The notes beneath the pieces are model-generated. The model was given only the letters and a program-made list of their open reading frames with translations. It searched no databases and was not told the DNA's origin. Shown here piece by piece: positions 55,977-64,000 of a stretch of 64,000 nucleotides of DNA (position 1 is its first letter; each line of letters begins with the position of its first letter). Source of the DNA: Leisingera methylohalidivorans DSM 14336. GTDB lineage: Bacteria > Pseudomonadota > Alphaproteobacteria > Rhodobacterales > Rhodobacteraceae. Position numbers and translations under genes: made by a program. Where the stretch lies: positions 3,896,838 through 3,960,837 of the forward strand of contig NC_023135.1 in NCBI RefSeq assembly GCF_000511355.1, in the 5' to 3' direction.

Positions 55977-56801
55977 TTGCAGAACAATTCCGGAGCGATG
56001 GTTGCCTTGCAGACTCCGGGCGGCGTCAGTAGCCAGCTCGACACCGTGCAAACCAGCATGTCCACCGGCAAAGAAGTCAACACGGCGCAGGATAACGCCG
56101 CCCTTTGGGCGATCTCCGAGCTGATGGATTCGGATGTCTCCGGATTACGCTCTGTCTTGGACTCATTGTCATTGGGTGAATCCACCGTGGCGGTTGCTTC
56201 CGCCAGAGCGGAACAGATCACGGATATTTTGACCGAAATGAGGTCTCTGACAGCTATATCGGCAAGCGGGATGGAGGATAACAGAAAATTCGAAGCTGCT
56301 CTGTCGCAGAAGACCGAGCAGATCAATTCGATTATCTCGTCATCCAGTTTCAATGGCTTGAACCTGCTGAAGACCGACGTGGACGGCAATGGCGGCAAAG
56401 CGCTGACTGTCCCGTCTGCATTGTCCGCGGCCGGAGGCCTGATCACGCTCAGCGTCGATAGTGTGGACTTCGAAGGCAGCCCGCAGTTTGACATCGGCCA
56501 CCGGACTGCCATCACCGACAGCGCCAGTGCGCTGACCGCCCTAGGCGAAATCGAGGGGTTCCTGGCTTATGCGATCGGCAGCTCCGCTGCTTTAGGCGCT
56601 AGCGCCAGCGGCATTGCCGAACAGTACCAGTTTGCCGGAAAGTTGTCGGATGCGATCACCCGAGGGGTCAGTTCGATGATCGACACCAGCATGGAGGAGG
56701 CGGCGGCAAAACTTCTGGCGCTGCAGGCACAGCAGCAGCTGAGTTCAGTCACGCTGTCCATCGGTAATGCGATGCCCGACACGCTGCACAATCTCCACTG
56801 A
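55977..56801 (+). CDS. Orphan flagellin-like protein
   Basis: 274 residues. N-terminal flagellin pattern (NNSGAMVALQTPGG, DTVQTSMSTGKEVNTAQDNAALWAIS, DSLSLGESTVAVA) and a short central region; the C-terminus (KLLALQAQQQLSSVTLSIGN) is diverged. The frame begins with TTG at 55977 (GAGGG at 55963-55967); an in-frame TGA lies just before, so no usual MSSIL start exists in this frame, while an ATG at 55961 is out of frame. Either UUG is used or the first codons were lost. It has no flagellar neighbours. Confidence 0.75.
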   Translation: MQNNSGAMVALQTPGGVSSQLDTVQTSMSTGKEVNTAQDNAALWAISELMDSDVSGLRSVLDSLSLGESTVAVASARAEQITDILTEMRSLTAISASGMEDNRKFEAALSQKTEQINSIISSSSFNGLNLLKTDVDGNGGKALTVPSALSAAGGLITLSVDSVDFEGSPQFDIGHRTAITDSASALTALGEIEGFLAYAIGSSAALGASASGIAEQYQFAGKLSDAITRGVSSMIDTSMEEAAAKLLALQAQQQLSSVTLSIGNAMPDTLHNLH

Positions 56802-56902
56802 CAGCAGGCTGCCGCTGAGGATACTGACGGCAGCCACATCCGGGTTTTCCTCGGACCGCCCCCATTGTACACGTCTTACAAAGACGACCCGGGGGAATTT
56901 TC

Positions 56903-59533
56903 ATGACCGTAACGCCCATGATGGCGCAGTATCTCGAGATAAAGGCAGCGCATGCGGATGCGTTGCTTTTTTACCGGATGGGCGACTTTTACGAGATGTT
57001 CTTTGAGGACGCAGTCAACGCCGCAGAAGCCTTGGATATCGCGTTGACCAAACGCGGCAAGCACAATGGCGAGGACATTCCGATGTGCGGCGTGCCTGTC
57101 CATGCTGCCGAAGGCTATCTGCTTACCTTGATCCGCAAGGGCTTTCGCGTAGCCGTGGGCGAACAGCTGGAAAGCCCGGCTGAGGCCAAAAAACGCGGTT
57201 CCAAATCGGTGGTGAAACGGGATGTGGTGCGGCTCGTGACCCCTGGCACGCTGACCGAGGAGTCTCTGTTGGAAGCCCGGCGCCACAATTTCTTGGTTTC
57301 CTACTCTGAATTGCGGGACGAAGCCGCACTGGCTTGGGCGGACATTTCCACCGGCGCGTTCCACGTGATGCCGGTTGCGCGGGTCCGCTTGTCGCCCGAA
57401 CTGGCCCGTCTGGCGCCTTCGGAACTTATCGTTGCGGATGGCCCGGCCTATGACGCTGCCCGCCCTCTGGCCGATGAATATAAGATCCCGCTCACACCGC
57501 TAGGCAAGGCGAGCTTTGACAGCACCGCTGCGGAAAGGCGCGTCTGCACCCTGTTCAACGTCAGTGCCCTGGATGGTTTTGGCACTTTCACCCGCGCCGA
57601 GGTCTCAGCCATGGGCGCGCTGGTCGACTATCTGGAAATCACCCAAAAGGGCAAACTGCCGCTGTTGCAGCCCCCGCAGCAGGAGGCGCAGGACCGGGTG
57701 GTGCAGATTGATGCAGCCACCCGCCGCAACTTGGAACTGACCCGCTCGCTTTCCGGCGGCCGCACCGGCTCGCTGTTGGCTGTTGTCGACCGGACAGTTA
57801 CCCCCGGTGGCGCCCGACTGCTGGAACAACGGCTGTCCAGCCCGTCCCGCAATTTGGATGTCATCCACCAGCGCCTTGCCGCATTGGATTTCACTGTTGA
57901 TCACGCACAGATTGCCGAAGACCTGCGCGCGGCTTTGCGCAAAACACCGGACTTAGACCGTGCGCTCTCCCGCCTGGCCCTGGAGCGCGGCGGCCCGCGC
58001 GACCTGGCTGCCATCCGCAACGGGTTGTCGCAGGCCGAAGCAATTGCCGGATTCTGCGCCGGCCTGGAACTGCCTGCGCTGATGGCCGGTGCCATGTCAG
58101 ATCTTCAAGGGTTCGACGATCTTCTGGCGCTCCTTGAAGCGGCCCTGGTGGCCGAACCGCCACTGCTGGCGCGGGACGGCGGTTACATCGCAACCGGCTA
58201 CGACGCGGAACTGGACGAAGCCCGCACCCTGCGCGACGAAGGCCGCTCGGTGATTGCTTCCATGCAGCAGAAATACGCGGAACATACCGGCATCACGTCA
58301 CTGAAGATCAAGCACAACAATGTGCTGGGCTATTTCATCGAAACCACCGCGACCCACGCGGATAAAATGATGTCGCCGCCACTGAACGAATCCTATATCC
58401 ACCGCCAGACAACCGCCAATCAGGTCCGTTTCACGACTGTGGAACTGAGCGAAATCGAAACCCGCATCCTGAATGCCGGTAACCTGGCACTTGAAGTTGA
58501 AAAGCGGCTCTATGCAAAGCTTTCCGGAGCAATTCTGGAGACTGCCGCCCGCCTCAACACTGCCGCCCGCGGGCTGGCCGAGCTGGATCTTCTGACCGGG
58601 CTGGCCGATCTGGCACGTGGCGAAAACTGGACCCGTCCCAAGGTTGACGGCAGCCGCGCGTTCCACGTGGAAGGCGGCCGCCACCCGGTGGTGGAACAAG
58701 CCCTGAGGCGGCAAGGCGGTGAGACTTTTGTGGCCAATGATTGCGATCTGTCAGCCCAGGACGGCGCGGCGGTCTGGCTGCTTACCGGTCCGAACATGGC
58801 CGGTAAGTCAACGTTCCTGCGCCAAAACGCTCTGATCGCTCTGCTTGCCCAAATGGGAAGCTACGTTCCCGCGGAAGGTGCCCATATCGGCGTCGTTAGC
58901 CAGCTTTTCAGCAGGGTCGGTGCATCAGACGACCTCGCGCGCGGCCGCTCCACCTTCATGGTGGAAATGGTCGAAACCGCAGCCATTCTAAATCAGGCCG
59001 ACGACCGGGCTCTGGTAATTCTGGATGAGATCGGCCGCGGCACTGCCACCTATGATGGCCTCTCCATCGCCTGGGCCACTCTGGAACACCTGCATGAGGT
59101 TAACCGCTCGCGCGCGCTGTTTGCGACCCATTACCATGAACTGACTCAGCTTGCCGCCAAATTGGAAGGCGTCGACAACGCCACAGTGGCGGTCAAGGAA
59201 TGGGAAGGCGAAGTGATCTTCCTGCATGAAGTGCACAAAGGCGCTGCTGACCGGTCCTATGGCGTGCAAGTGGCGCAGCTGGCCGGCCTTCCGGCATCGG
59301 TTGTTGCGCGTGCTCGAGATGTACTCGACATGCTCGAGAAAGGCAGCCGTGAAGGCGGAACGAAAGTCCAGATTGACGATCTTCCACTCTTCGCCGCCGC
59401 ACCGCCGCCAGAGCCAAAGGCTCCGGTTGCCCCCTCGCCTGCTGAGGAATTCCTCGCAAGCATACACCCGGACGAGCTCTCGCCGCGGGAAGCGCTGGAG
59501 ATCCTCTACAAGCTGAAAGAGGCAGCTACGTAA
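56903..59533 (+). CDS. mutS: DNA mismatch repair protein MutS
   Basis: 876 residues. The mismatch-binding Phe-x-Glu motif (FYEMFFEDA) is near residue 32, then connector and clamp domains, and the ATPase: GPNMAGKSTFLRQ, DEIGRGTATYDG and THYHELT. Starts with a good frame MTVTPMMAQYLEI. Normal length. Followed by a terminator. Confidence 0.97.
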   Translation: MTVTPMMAQYLEIKAAHADALLFYRMGDFYEMFFEDAVNAAEALDIALTKRGKHNGEDIPMCGVPVHAAEGYLLTLIRKGFRVAVGEQLESPAEAKKRGSKSVVKRDVVRLVTPGTLTEESLLEARRHNFLVSYSELRDEAALAWADISTGAFHVMPVARVRLSPELARLAPSELIVADGPAYDAARPLADEYKIPLTPLGKASFDSTAAERRVCTLFNVSALDGFGTFTRAEVSAMGALVDYLEITQKGKLPLLQPPQQEAQDRVVQIDAATRRNLELTRSLSGGRTGSLLAVVDRTVTPGGARLLEQRLSSPSRNLDVIHQRLAALDFTVDHAQIAEDLRAALRKTPDLDRALSRLALERGGPRDLAAIRNGLSQAEAIAGFCAGLELPALMAGAMSDLQGFDDLLALLEAALVAEPPLLARDGGYIATGYDAELDEARTLRDEGRSVIASMQQKYAEHTGITSLKIKHNNVLGYFIETTATHADKMMSPPLNESYIHRQTTANQVRFTTVELSEIETRILNAGNLALEVEKRLYAKLSGAILETAARLNTAARGLAELDLLTGLADLARGENWTRPKVDGSRAFHVEGGRHPVVEQALRRQGGETFVANDCDLSAQDGAAVWLLTGPNMAGKSTFLRQNALIALLAQMGSYVPAEGAHIGVVSQLFSRVGASDDLARGRSTFMVEMVETAAILNQADDRALVILDEIGRGTATYDGLSIAWATLEHLHEVNRSRALFATHYHELTQLAAKLEGVDNATVAVKEWEGEVIFLHEVHKGAADRSYGVQVAQLAGLPASVVARARDVLDMLEKGSREGGTKVQIDDLPLFAAAPPPEPKAPVAPSPAEEFLASIHPDELSPREALEILYKLKEAAT

Positions 59534-59537
59534 AACA

Positions 59538-59570
59538 GAAAGGCGGTGCCAAACGGCTCCGCCTTTCCTT
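59538..59570 (+). terminator. Terminator of mutS
   Basis: GAAAGGCGG-t-GCC, AAAC loop, GGC-t-CCGCCTTTC (12 pairs with one T-T mismatch), then CTT. The stem is strong but the T-tract is short. It sits between converging mutS and grpE. Confidence 0.7.
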
Positions 59571-59623
59571 CATTTCCAATAGGCTTCCGACGGAGGCGCA
59601 GGCCCCAGAGGGCCTGCTTCCCT

Positions 59624-60187
59624 TTAACCAGCCGGCGTAGAAGACACCCCGACCTGCGCCGCACGCAGCAAACGGTCGTGCAGCATGAAGCCTTCGGCGG
59701 ACACCTGGATAATGTCACCAGCCTTGGTGCCCGGCACCGGTGCTTCGAACATCGCCTCATGCACCTGCGGATCAAACTTGTCGCCAACCTCTGGCGATAC
59801 AACCCGGATGCCGTGCTTTTCAAACACGCCCAGCAGCGAGCGCATGGTCAGCTCCACACCTTCGATCAGCGCCGCCGCAACTTCGCGCTGCTCGCTGGTC
59901 GCCGCCTCGATCGCACGCTTCATGTTGTCGTAAACCGGCAGCATGTCACGGGCCAGTTTCGAGCCACCATAATTCTCCGCTTCCCGGCGCGCCTTGTCAC
60001 CGCGCTTACGGGCGTTTTCGGCATCCGCCAGCGCCCGCATGAACCGGTCCTTCAGCTCATCCCGTTCCGCCCGGAGCGCATCGATTTCCAGCGAGGCATC
60101 ATCAAATTCCTCGGTCTGCCCCGCCAGCTCTTCAGCCTCGGCGGCAGCGATGTCATCCAGAAAGTCTTCGTCCTTGAGCTCTGCCAT
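59624..60187 (-). CDS. grpE: Nucleotide exchange factor GrpE
   Basis: Releases ADP from DnaK. 187 residues with a long N-terminal helix (about 45-95: ALRAERDELKDRFMRALADAEN) and the C-terminal beta domain (MLHDRLLRAAQVGVS). Acidic N-terminus. It follows hrcA by 9 bp, so both are co-transcribed. The partner dnaK is 57 kb away in this window. Confidence 0.95.
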   Translation of the reverse strand: MAELKDEDFLDDIAAAEAEELAGQTEEFDDASLEIDALRAERDELKDRFMRALADAENARKRGDKARREAENYGGSKLARDMLPVYDNMKRAIEAATSEQREVAAALIEGVELTMRSLLGVFEKHGIRVVSPEVGDKFDPQVHEAMFEAPVPGTKAGDIIQVSAEGFMLHDRLLRAAQVGVSSTPAG

Positions 60188-60196
60188 GTTTCACCT

Positions 60197-61261
60197 CTAA
60201 CTCCGGTCAGACAGCAGTTTGCCGACCAGTTGCGCCGTATAGTCTACTATCGGCACGATCCGTCCGTAATTCAGGCGCGTCGGGCCAATCACCCCTACCG
60301 CACCGATGATCTTTCGATCCGCGTTCATATAGGGAGACACCACCAAAGAGGAACCCGAAAGTGAGAAAAGTTTGTTCTCCGAACCGATAAAAATGCGCAC
60401 GCCATCGCCGTCTTCGGTCAGTTCCAGAAATTCGGCGATATCACGCTTGCGCTCCAGGTCGTCAAACAGGGTCCGGATCCGCTCCAACTCCTCGGCCGCG
60501 CCGGTTTCGGCCAGCAGATTCGCCCGGCCGCGCACAATCAGCCGGGCCTGGTCGCTGCCCTCGTCCTCCCATACCGCCAGCCCGCTTTCGATCATAGCGT
60601 GGGCCAGGCTGTCGATTTCCTGCCGCCGTGCCGATATCTCTTTTTGGATTTCCCGCTGCACCTCACTCAGCGTCCGCCCCTCAATCAGCGCATTCAGGAA
60701 ATTCGCCGCTTCCCGCATTGAGCTCGGTGTCTGGCCCGGCGGCGGCTTGAAGAGGCGGTTCTCCACATGACCGTCAGAGAACACCAGAACCACCAGCGCC
60801 CGGTCATGCGCCAGCGAAACAAATTCGATATGCCGGATTTCCGCCTCATGCTTGGGTGTCAGCACCAGCGAGGCGCCTTGCGTGACACCGGACAGTGCCG
60901 CGCCGACCCTGTCCAGCATGCCACCCACATCACCGGCTTTCTTGCCCAGCGTTGCGTCGATTTTCTGGCGGTCGTTTGCATTGAGGTCACCAACCTCCAG
61001 CAGCCCATCGACAAACATCCGCAAACCCATTTGGGTGGGCACCCTGCCAGCGCTGACATGCGGACTGTCCAGAAGGCCAAGATATTCCAGGTCCTGCATT
61101 ACATTGCGAACTGTGGCGGCGCTTACCTTTTCGCTCAGTGAACGTGTCAGCGTGCGGCTTCCAACTGGATCGCCGCTCTCCAAATAGCTTTCAACCACCG
61201 TCCGGAAAACTTCCCGAGAGCGGTCATTCAGGTCTTGAAGAATATTGTTCGCTTCGCTCAT
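60197..61261 (-). CDS. hrcA: Heat-inducible transcription repressor HrcA
   Basis: 354 residues. Winged-helix N-terminus (SREVFRTVVESYLESGDPVGSRTL, VSAATVRNVMQDLEYLGLL) and GAF-like dimer domain. HrcA binds CIRCE (TTAGCACTC-N9-GAGTGCTAA) at chaperone genes. No CIRCE was seen upstream of hrcA or dnaK here, so its target is likely groESL elsewhere. The start at 61261 (MSEANNILQD) is chosen over an upstream TTG-type start. Confidence 0.95.
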   Translation of the reverse strand: MSEANNILQDLNDRSREVFRTVVESYLESGDPVGSRTLTRSLSEKVSAATVRNVMQDLEYLGLLDSPHVSAGRVPTQMGLRMFVDGLLEVGDLNANDRQKIDATLGKKAGDVGGMLDRVGAALSGVTQGASLVLTPKHEAEIRHIEFVSLAHDRALVVLVFSDGHVENRLFKPPPGQTPSSMREAANFLNALIEGRTLSEVQREIQKEISARRQEIDSLAHAMIESGLAVWEDEGSDQARLIVRGRANLLAETGAAEELERIRTLFDDLERKRDIAEFLELTEDGDGVRIFIGSENKLFSLSGSSLVVSPYMNADRKIIGAVGVIGPTRLNYGRIVPIVDYTAQLVGKLLSDRS

Positions 61262-61404
61262 CCGTCTTCCAGCGTTTCTTGCGGATTCAACATAGGAACC
61301 CAAAGCCCGGATGTCATTAAAGAGCAGCGCGCGAAAAGGTCAATCGGGCTTGCATCGCCTGTCGTCAGAGGGATATCCCCAAGCCAGCAAATAAAGGATG
61401 TGTC

Positions 61405-62118
61405 ATGCGACCCTCAGGAAGAGAACTGAATGAAATGCGCGCCGTGTCGATTGAGACCGGCTTCACCAAGCACGCTGAAGGCTCCTGCCTGATCAAGGCC
61501 GGCGATACCCACGTCCTGTGCACCGCCACCATCGAAGACCGCGTGCCGCCCTTTATCAAGGGAACCGGTCTTGGCTGGGTCACTGCAGAATACGGAATGC
61601 TGCCGCGCGCCACCAACACCCGCATGCGCCGCGAAGCAGCATCGGGCAAGCAAGGCGGCCGCACTGTAGAAATCCAGCGTCTGATCGGGCGGGCCCTGCG
61701 CGCCGGTGTTGACCGCGTCGCCCTGGGCGAACGACAGATCACTATCGACTGTGACGTGCTGCAAGCCGATGGCGGCACCCGCTGCGCTTCGATCACTGGC
61801 GGCTGGGTGGCTCTGCGCCTGGCAATCAACAAACTGATGAAAACAGGCGACGTGCATATCGACCCACTGACGGATCCGGTCTCGGCAGTATCCTGCGGCA
61901 TCTACGCAGGCCAGCCGGTGCTGGATCTGGATTATCCGGAAGACTCAGAGGCCGGCGTCGACGGTAACTTTATCATGACCGGTTCGGGCAAACTGATCGA
62001 AGTGCAGATGTCTGCCGAAGGCTCCCTGTTCTCCCGGGACCAGATGAACCAGCTGATGGATCTGGCCGCCAAAGGCACCGCAGAACTCGCAGAGATGCAA
62101 AAGGCTGCCTGCAAATGA
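61405..62118 (+). CDS. rph: Ribonuclease PH
   Basis: Phosphorolytic 3'-5' exoribonuclease that trims tRNA ends. 237 residues: [40 protein letters not shown], and [14 protein letters not shown]. Full length. It overlaps rdgB (ATGA). Divergent from hrcA, with about 140 bp between. Confidence 0.97.
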   Translation: MRPSGRELNEMRAVSIETGFTKHAEGSCLIKAGDTHVLCTATIEDRVPPFIKGTGLGWVTAEYGMLPRATNTRMRREAASGKQGGRTVEIQRLIGRALRAGVDRVALGERQITIDCDVLQADGGTRCASITGGWVALRLAINKLMKTGDVHIDPLTDPVSAVSCGIYAGQPVLDLDYPEDSEAGVDGNFIMTGSGKLIEVQMSAEGSLFSRDQMNQLMDLAAKGTAELAEMQKAACK

Positions 62119-62729
62119 CCCGCAAACTGGAAGGCGGCAAGCTGCTTGTCGCCACCCACAACAAAGGCAAGCTGAAAGAGATCACCGAGATACTCGCCCC
62201 CTATGGCGTTAGCGTTGCCGGCGCCGGCGAAATGAACCTGCCGGAGCCGGAAGAAACTGAGGACACCTTTGTCGGCAATGCCCGGATCAAGGCCCACGCA
62301 GCTGCCAAGGCAACCGGCCTGCCAGCCCTGTCCGATGATTCCGGTATCACTATTGATGCGCTGAATGGTGCCCCGGGTGTCTATACCGCCGACTGGGCAG
62401 AAACCCCTAATGGCCGTGATTTTCAGAGGGCGATGGCCCGCGCCAATGACGAGCTGAATGCCGTTGGCGCCGAAGCCCCCCGCACCGCCCAGTTCCGCTG
62501 TACTCTGGTTATTGCGTGGCCTGACGGCCACGACGAAGTGTTCGAAGGCGTGATGCCCGGCCAACTGATATGGCCGATCCGCGGTGAGCATGGCTTTGGT
62601 TATGACCCGATGTTCCAGCCAGACGGTTACGACATCACCTGCGCCGAAATGAACCCCGCAGAAAAAAACAAGATCAGCCACCGCGGTAAGGCGGTTGCCC
62701 AGTTCGTCCAGGGCTGTTTCGGTGGATGA
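62115..62729 (+). CDS. rdgB: XTP/dITP pyrophosphatase (Ham1/RdgB)
   Basis: Removes inosine and xanthosine nucleotides from pools. 204 residues; [30 protein letters not shown] and [11 protein letters not shown] are conserved. ATG overlaps the rph stop and its end overlaps hemW by 8 bp. Confidence 0.96.
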   Translation: MTRKLEGGKLLVATHNKGKLKEITEILAPYGVSVAGAGEMNLPEPEETEDTFVGNARIKAHAAAKATGLPALSDDSGITIDALNGAPGVYTADWAETPNGRDFQRAMARANDELNAVGAEAPRTAQFRCTLVIAWPDGHDEVFEGVMPGQLIWPIRGEHGFGYDPMFQPDGYDITCAEMNPAEKNKISHRGKAVAQFVQGCFGG

Positions 62730-63876
62730 TTGGCGCAATGCGGGCTTTGGTCTCTATGTGCATTGGCCCTTCTGCCAGGCCAAATGCCCTTATTGCGACT
62801 TCAACAGTCATGTCTCCAAAAATATAGACCAAAACCTTTGGGTTAGGGCCTATCTGAATGAATTGGACAGACTGTCAGAGCAGCTTTCCGGCCGCGTCCT
62901 CAACTCAATATTCTTTGGTGGCGGCACACCTTCGTTGATGCGGCCTGAAACCGTAGCTGCAGTCATTGAGAAAGCACGTGAAATCTGGCCCTTTGCCAAT
63001 GACATAGAAATCTCTCTTGAAGCAAATCCAGGCTCTGTCGAGGCTGGTCGCTTTGCCGGTTACAGGGATGCCGGGGTCAACAGGGTCTCGATGGGCATTC
63101 AGGCTCTGAATGACGAGGATCTGCACCGGCTGGGACGTATTCACAGTGTCTCCGAGGCCAAAGCCGCTTTCGACATCGCCCGCAATTGCTTTGACCGGGT
63201 CAGCTTCGATCTGATTTATGCCCGCCAGGGTCAGACACTGAAAGGCTGGGAAGCTGAACTGCGTGAAGCGCTCTCCATGGCTATTGACCACCTGTCGCTC
63301 TACCAGCTGACTATTGAGGACGGCACAGCTTTCGGTGACCGCTATGCCCGAGGCAAACTGCGTGGCTTGCCGCCTGACGACACCGCCGCGGATATGTACC
63401 AAGCGACCCAGGAAATCTGTGCGTCTTATGGTATGGGCGGTTATGAAGTTTCCAACCACGCCAAGCCAGGTTCGGAATCTCGTCACAATCTGATCTACTG
63501 GCGCTACGGCGACTATGCCGGGATCGGCCCCGGCGCCCATGGCCGTTTAACTTTGAACGGTTCCCGGTATGCCACGGAAACCCATCTGGCCCCAGGAGCC
63601 TGGCTGGAAGCGGTCAGGAACGGCAACGGAGAATCCCTTCGTGACCGTCTTTCCCCGGAAGAAGCTGCGGTGGAATACATTATGATGGGGATGCGCCTCT
63701 CTGAAGGTCTGGATATGGTGCGTTTCGCCGGACTTTCAGGCGCTGATCTTCCTGAGAACCGGTTAGCAGACCTTGTCCAGATGGGCATGGTAACTATCTC
63801 TGACCAGAGGCTTTGTACGACGGAACAGGGACGCGCCCTATTGAATGCGGTCCTCCGCGAACTGTTAATGGATTGA
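62722..63876 (+). CDS. hemW: Radical SAM protein HemW
   Basis: 384 residues. The radical SAM 4Fe-4S motif is CQAKCPYC (WPFCQAKCPYCDFNSHV), with GGGTPSLM downstream. HemW is a haem chaperone or coproporphyrinogen oxidase-like protein; the chaperone role is favoured in recent work. The GTG at 62722 ([15 protein letters not shown]) has AGGG upstream and overlaps rdgB by 8 bp; a TTG nine codons earlier is less likely. Confidence 0.9.
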   Translation: MDDWRNAGFGLYVHWPFCQAKCPYCDFNSHVSKNIDQNLWVRAYLNELDRLSEQLSGRVLNSIFFGGGTPSLMRPETVAAVIEKAREIWPFANDIEISLEANPGSVEAGRFAGYRDAGVNRVSMGIQALNDEDLHRLGRIHSVSEAKAAFDIARNCFDRVSFDLIYARQGQTLKGWEAELREALSMAIDHLSLYQLTIEDGTAFGDRYARGKLRGLPPDDTAADMYQATQEICASYGMGGYEVSNHAKPGSESRHNLIYWRYGDYAGIGPGAHGRLTLNGSRYATETHLAPGAWLEAVRNGNGESLRDRLSPEEAAVEYIMMGMRLSEGLDMVRFAGLSGADLPENRLADLVQMGMVTISDQRLCTTEQGRALLNAVLRELLMD

Positions 63877-63880
63877 AGCA

Positions 63881-64000
63881 ATGCGTTTTATTTATGCCGG
63901 CCTTGGACTGTTCTGTGTTGCCTTGGCCGTCATAGGTATTGTTCTGCCCTTGCTGCCAACTGTTCCCTTCCTTCTCCTCGCTGCGTTCTTTTTTGCGAAC
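63881..64000 (+). CDS. DUF454 (YbaN-like) membrane protein, 5' part
   Basis: Forty codons before the window ends. MRFIYAGLGLFCVALAVIGIVLPLLPTVP is a membrane-helix pattern with the LPLLPTVPFLLLA segment typical of YbaN/DUF454. Function unknown. Starts 4 bp after the hemW stop, so likely in its operon. Confidence 0.8.
   Translation, partial: MRFIYAGLGLFCVALAVIGIVLPLLPTVPFLLLAAFFFAN

Overview
The window looks like chromosomal DNA from a roseobacter-group alphaproteobacterium (Rhodobacteraceae; Leisingera, Phaeobacter or Ruegeria-like). This is inferred from GC-rich coding sequence and familiar neighbourhoods: dnaK-dnaJ beside alkB, secA divergent from a parvulin-argJ-mutT operon, rimP-nusA-rnpM-infB, hrcA-grpE divergent from rph-rdgB-hemW, and maeB near mutS. 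No species call is made. No rRNA, tRNA, CRISPR array, prophage or plasmid replication gene was recognised.

Layout. 1-5.3 kb: end of an ABC-2 permease, alkB, dnaK (with a sigma-32-type promoter), dnaJ and radC. 5.4-13.6 kb: a secreted PstS-like/OmpA protein with a secreted partner of unknown function, secA, and the parvulin-argJ-mutT operon. 14.1-19.7 kb: the minus-strand rimP-nusA-rnpM-infB operon, with a terminator-like hairpin in its leader. 19.7-20.7 kb: the remains of an ECF sigma/anti-sigma pair. 20.9-28.2 kb: a short peptide-binding protein, prolyl aminopeptidase, ubiG, a comF-grxC-amidase-marR operon, a methyltransferase and hemH. 28.2-35.7 kb: a three-domain kinase/M23/aminotransferase fusion, a small secreted peptide, two L,D-transpeptidases around a CAP-domain lipoprotein, a NaChBac-type channel and an RNA m5U methyltransferase. 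35.7-46 kb: an ABC exporter pair, the hslO-nudL-cca chain, a second Nudix gene, a response-regulator/PP2C phosphatase divergent from an Hpt protein, and ilvA. 46-48.5 kb: an insertion-sequence scar with a frameshifted IS110-family transposase and a decayed IS200/IS605 tnpA beside a 24-bp palindrome. 48.7-64 kb: argG, DUF1810 and SCP2 genes, a decayed class IV aminotransferase, msrA, rbsK, maeB, an orphan flagellin, mutS, grpE, hrcA, rph, rdgB, hemW and the start of a YbaN-like gene.

Most of the window is housekeeping: protein folding (DnaK, DnaJ, GrpE, HrcA, Hsp33, parvulin), secretion, translation and transcription factors, DNA and nucleotide-pool repair (AlkB, RadC, MutS, MutT, RdgB) and redox repair (MsrA, glutaredoxin). 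No clear new defence or biosynthetic system was found. The most unusual material is the set of decayed loci (ECF pair, aminotransferase, two insertion sequences), the possible attenuator before rimP, the orphan flagellin with a UUG start, the PstS/OmpA fusion with its partner, and the kinase-peptidase-aminotransferase fusion.
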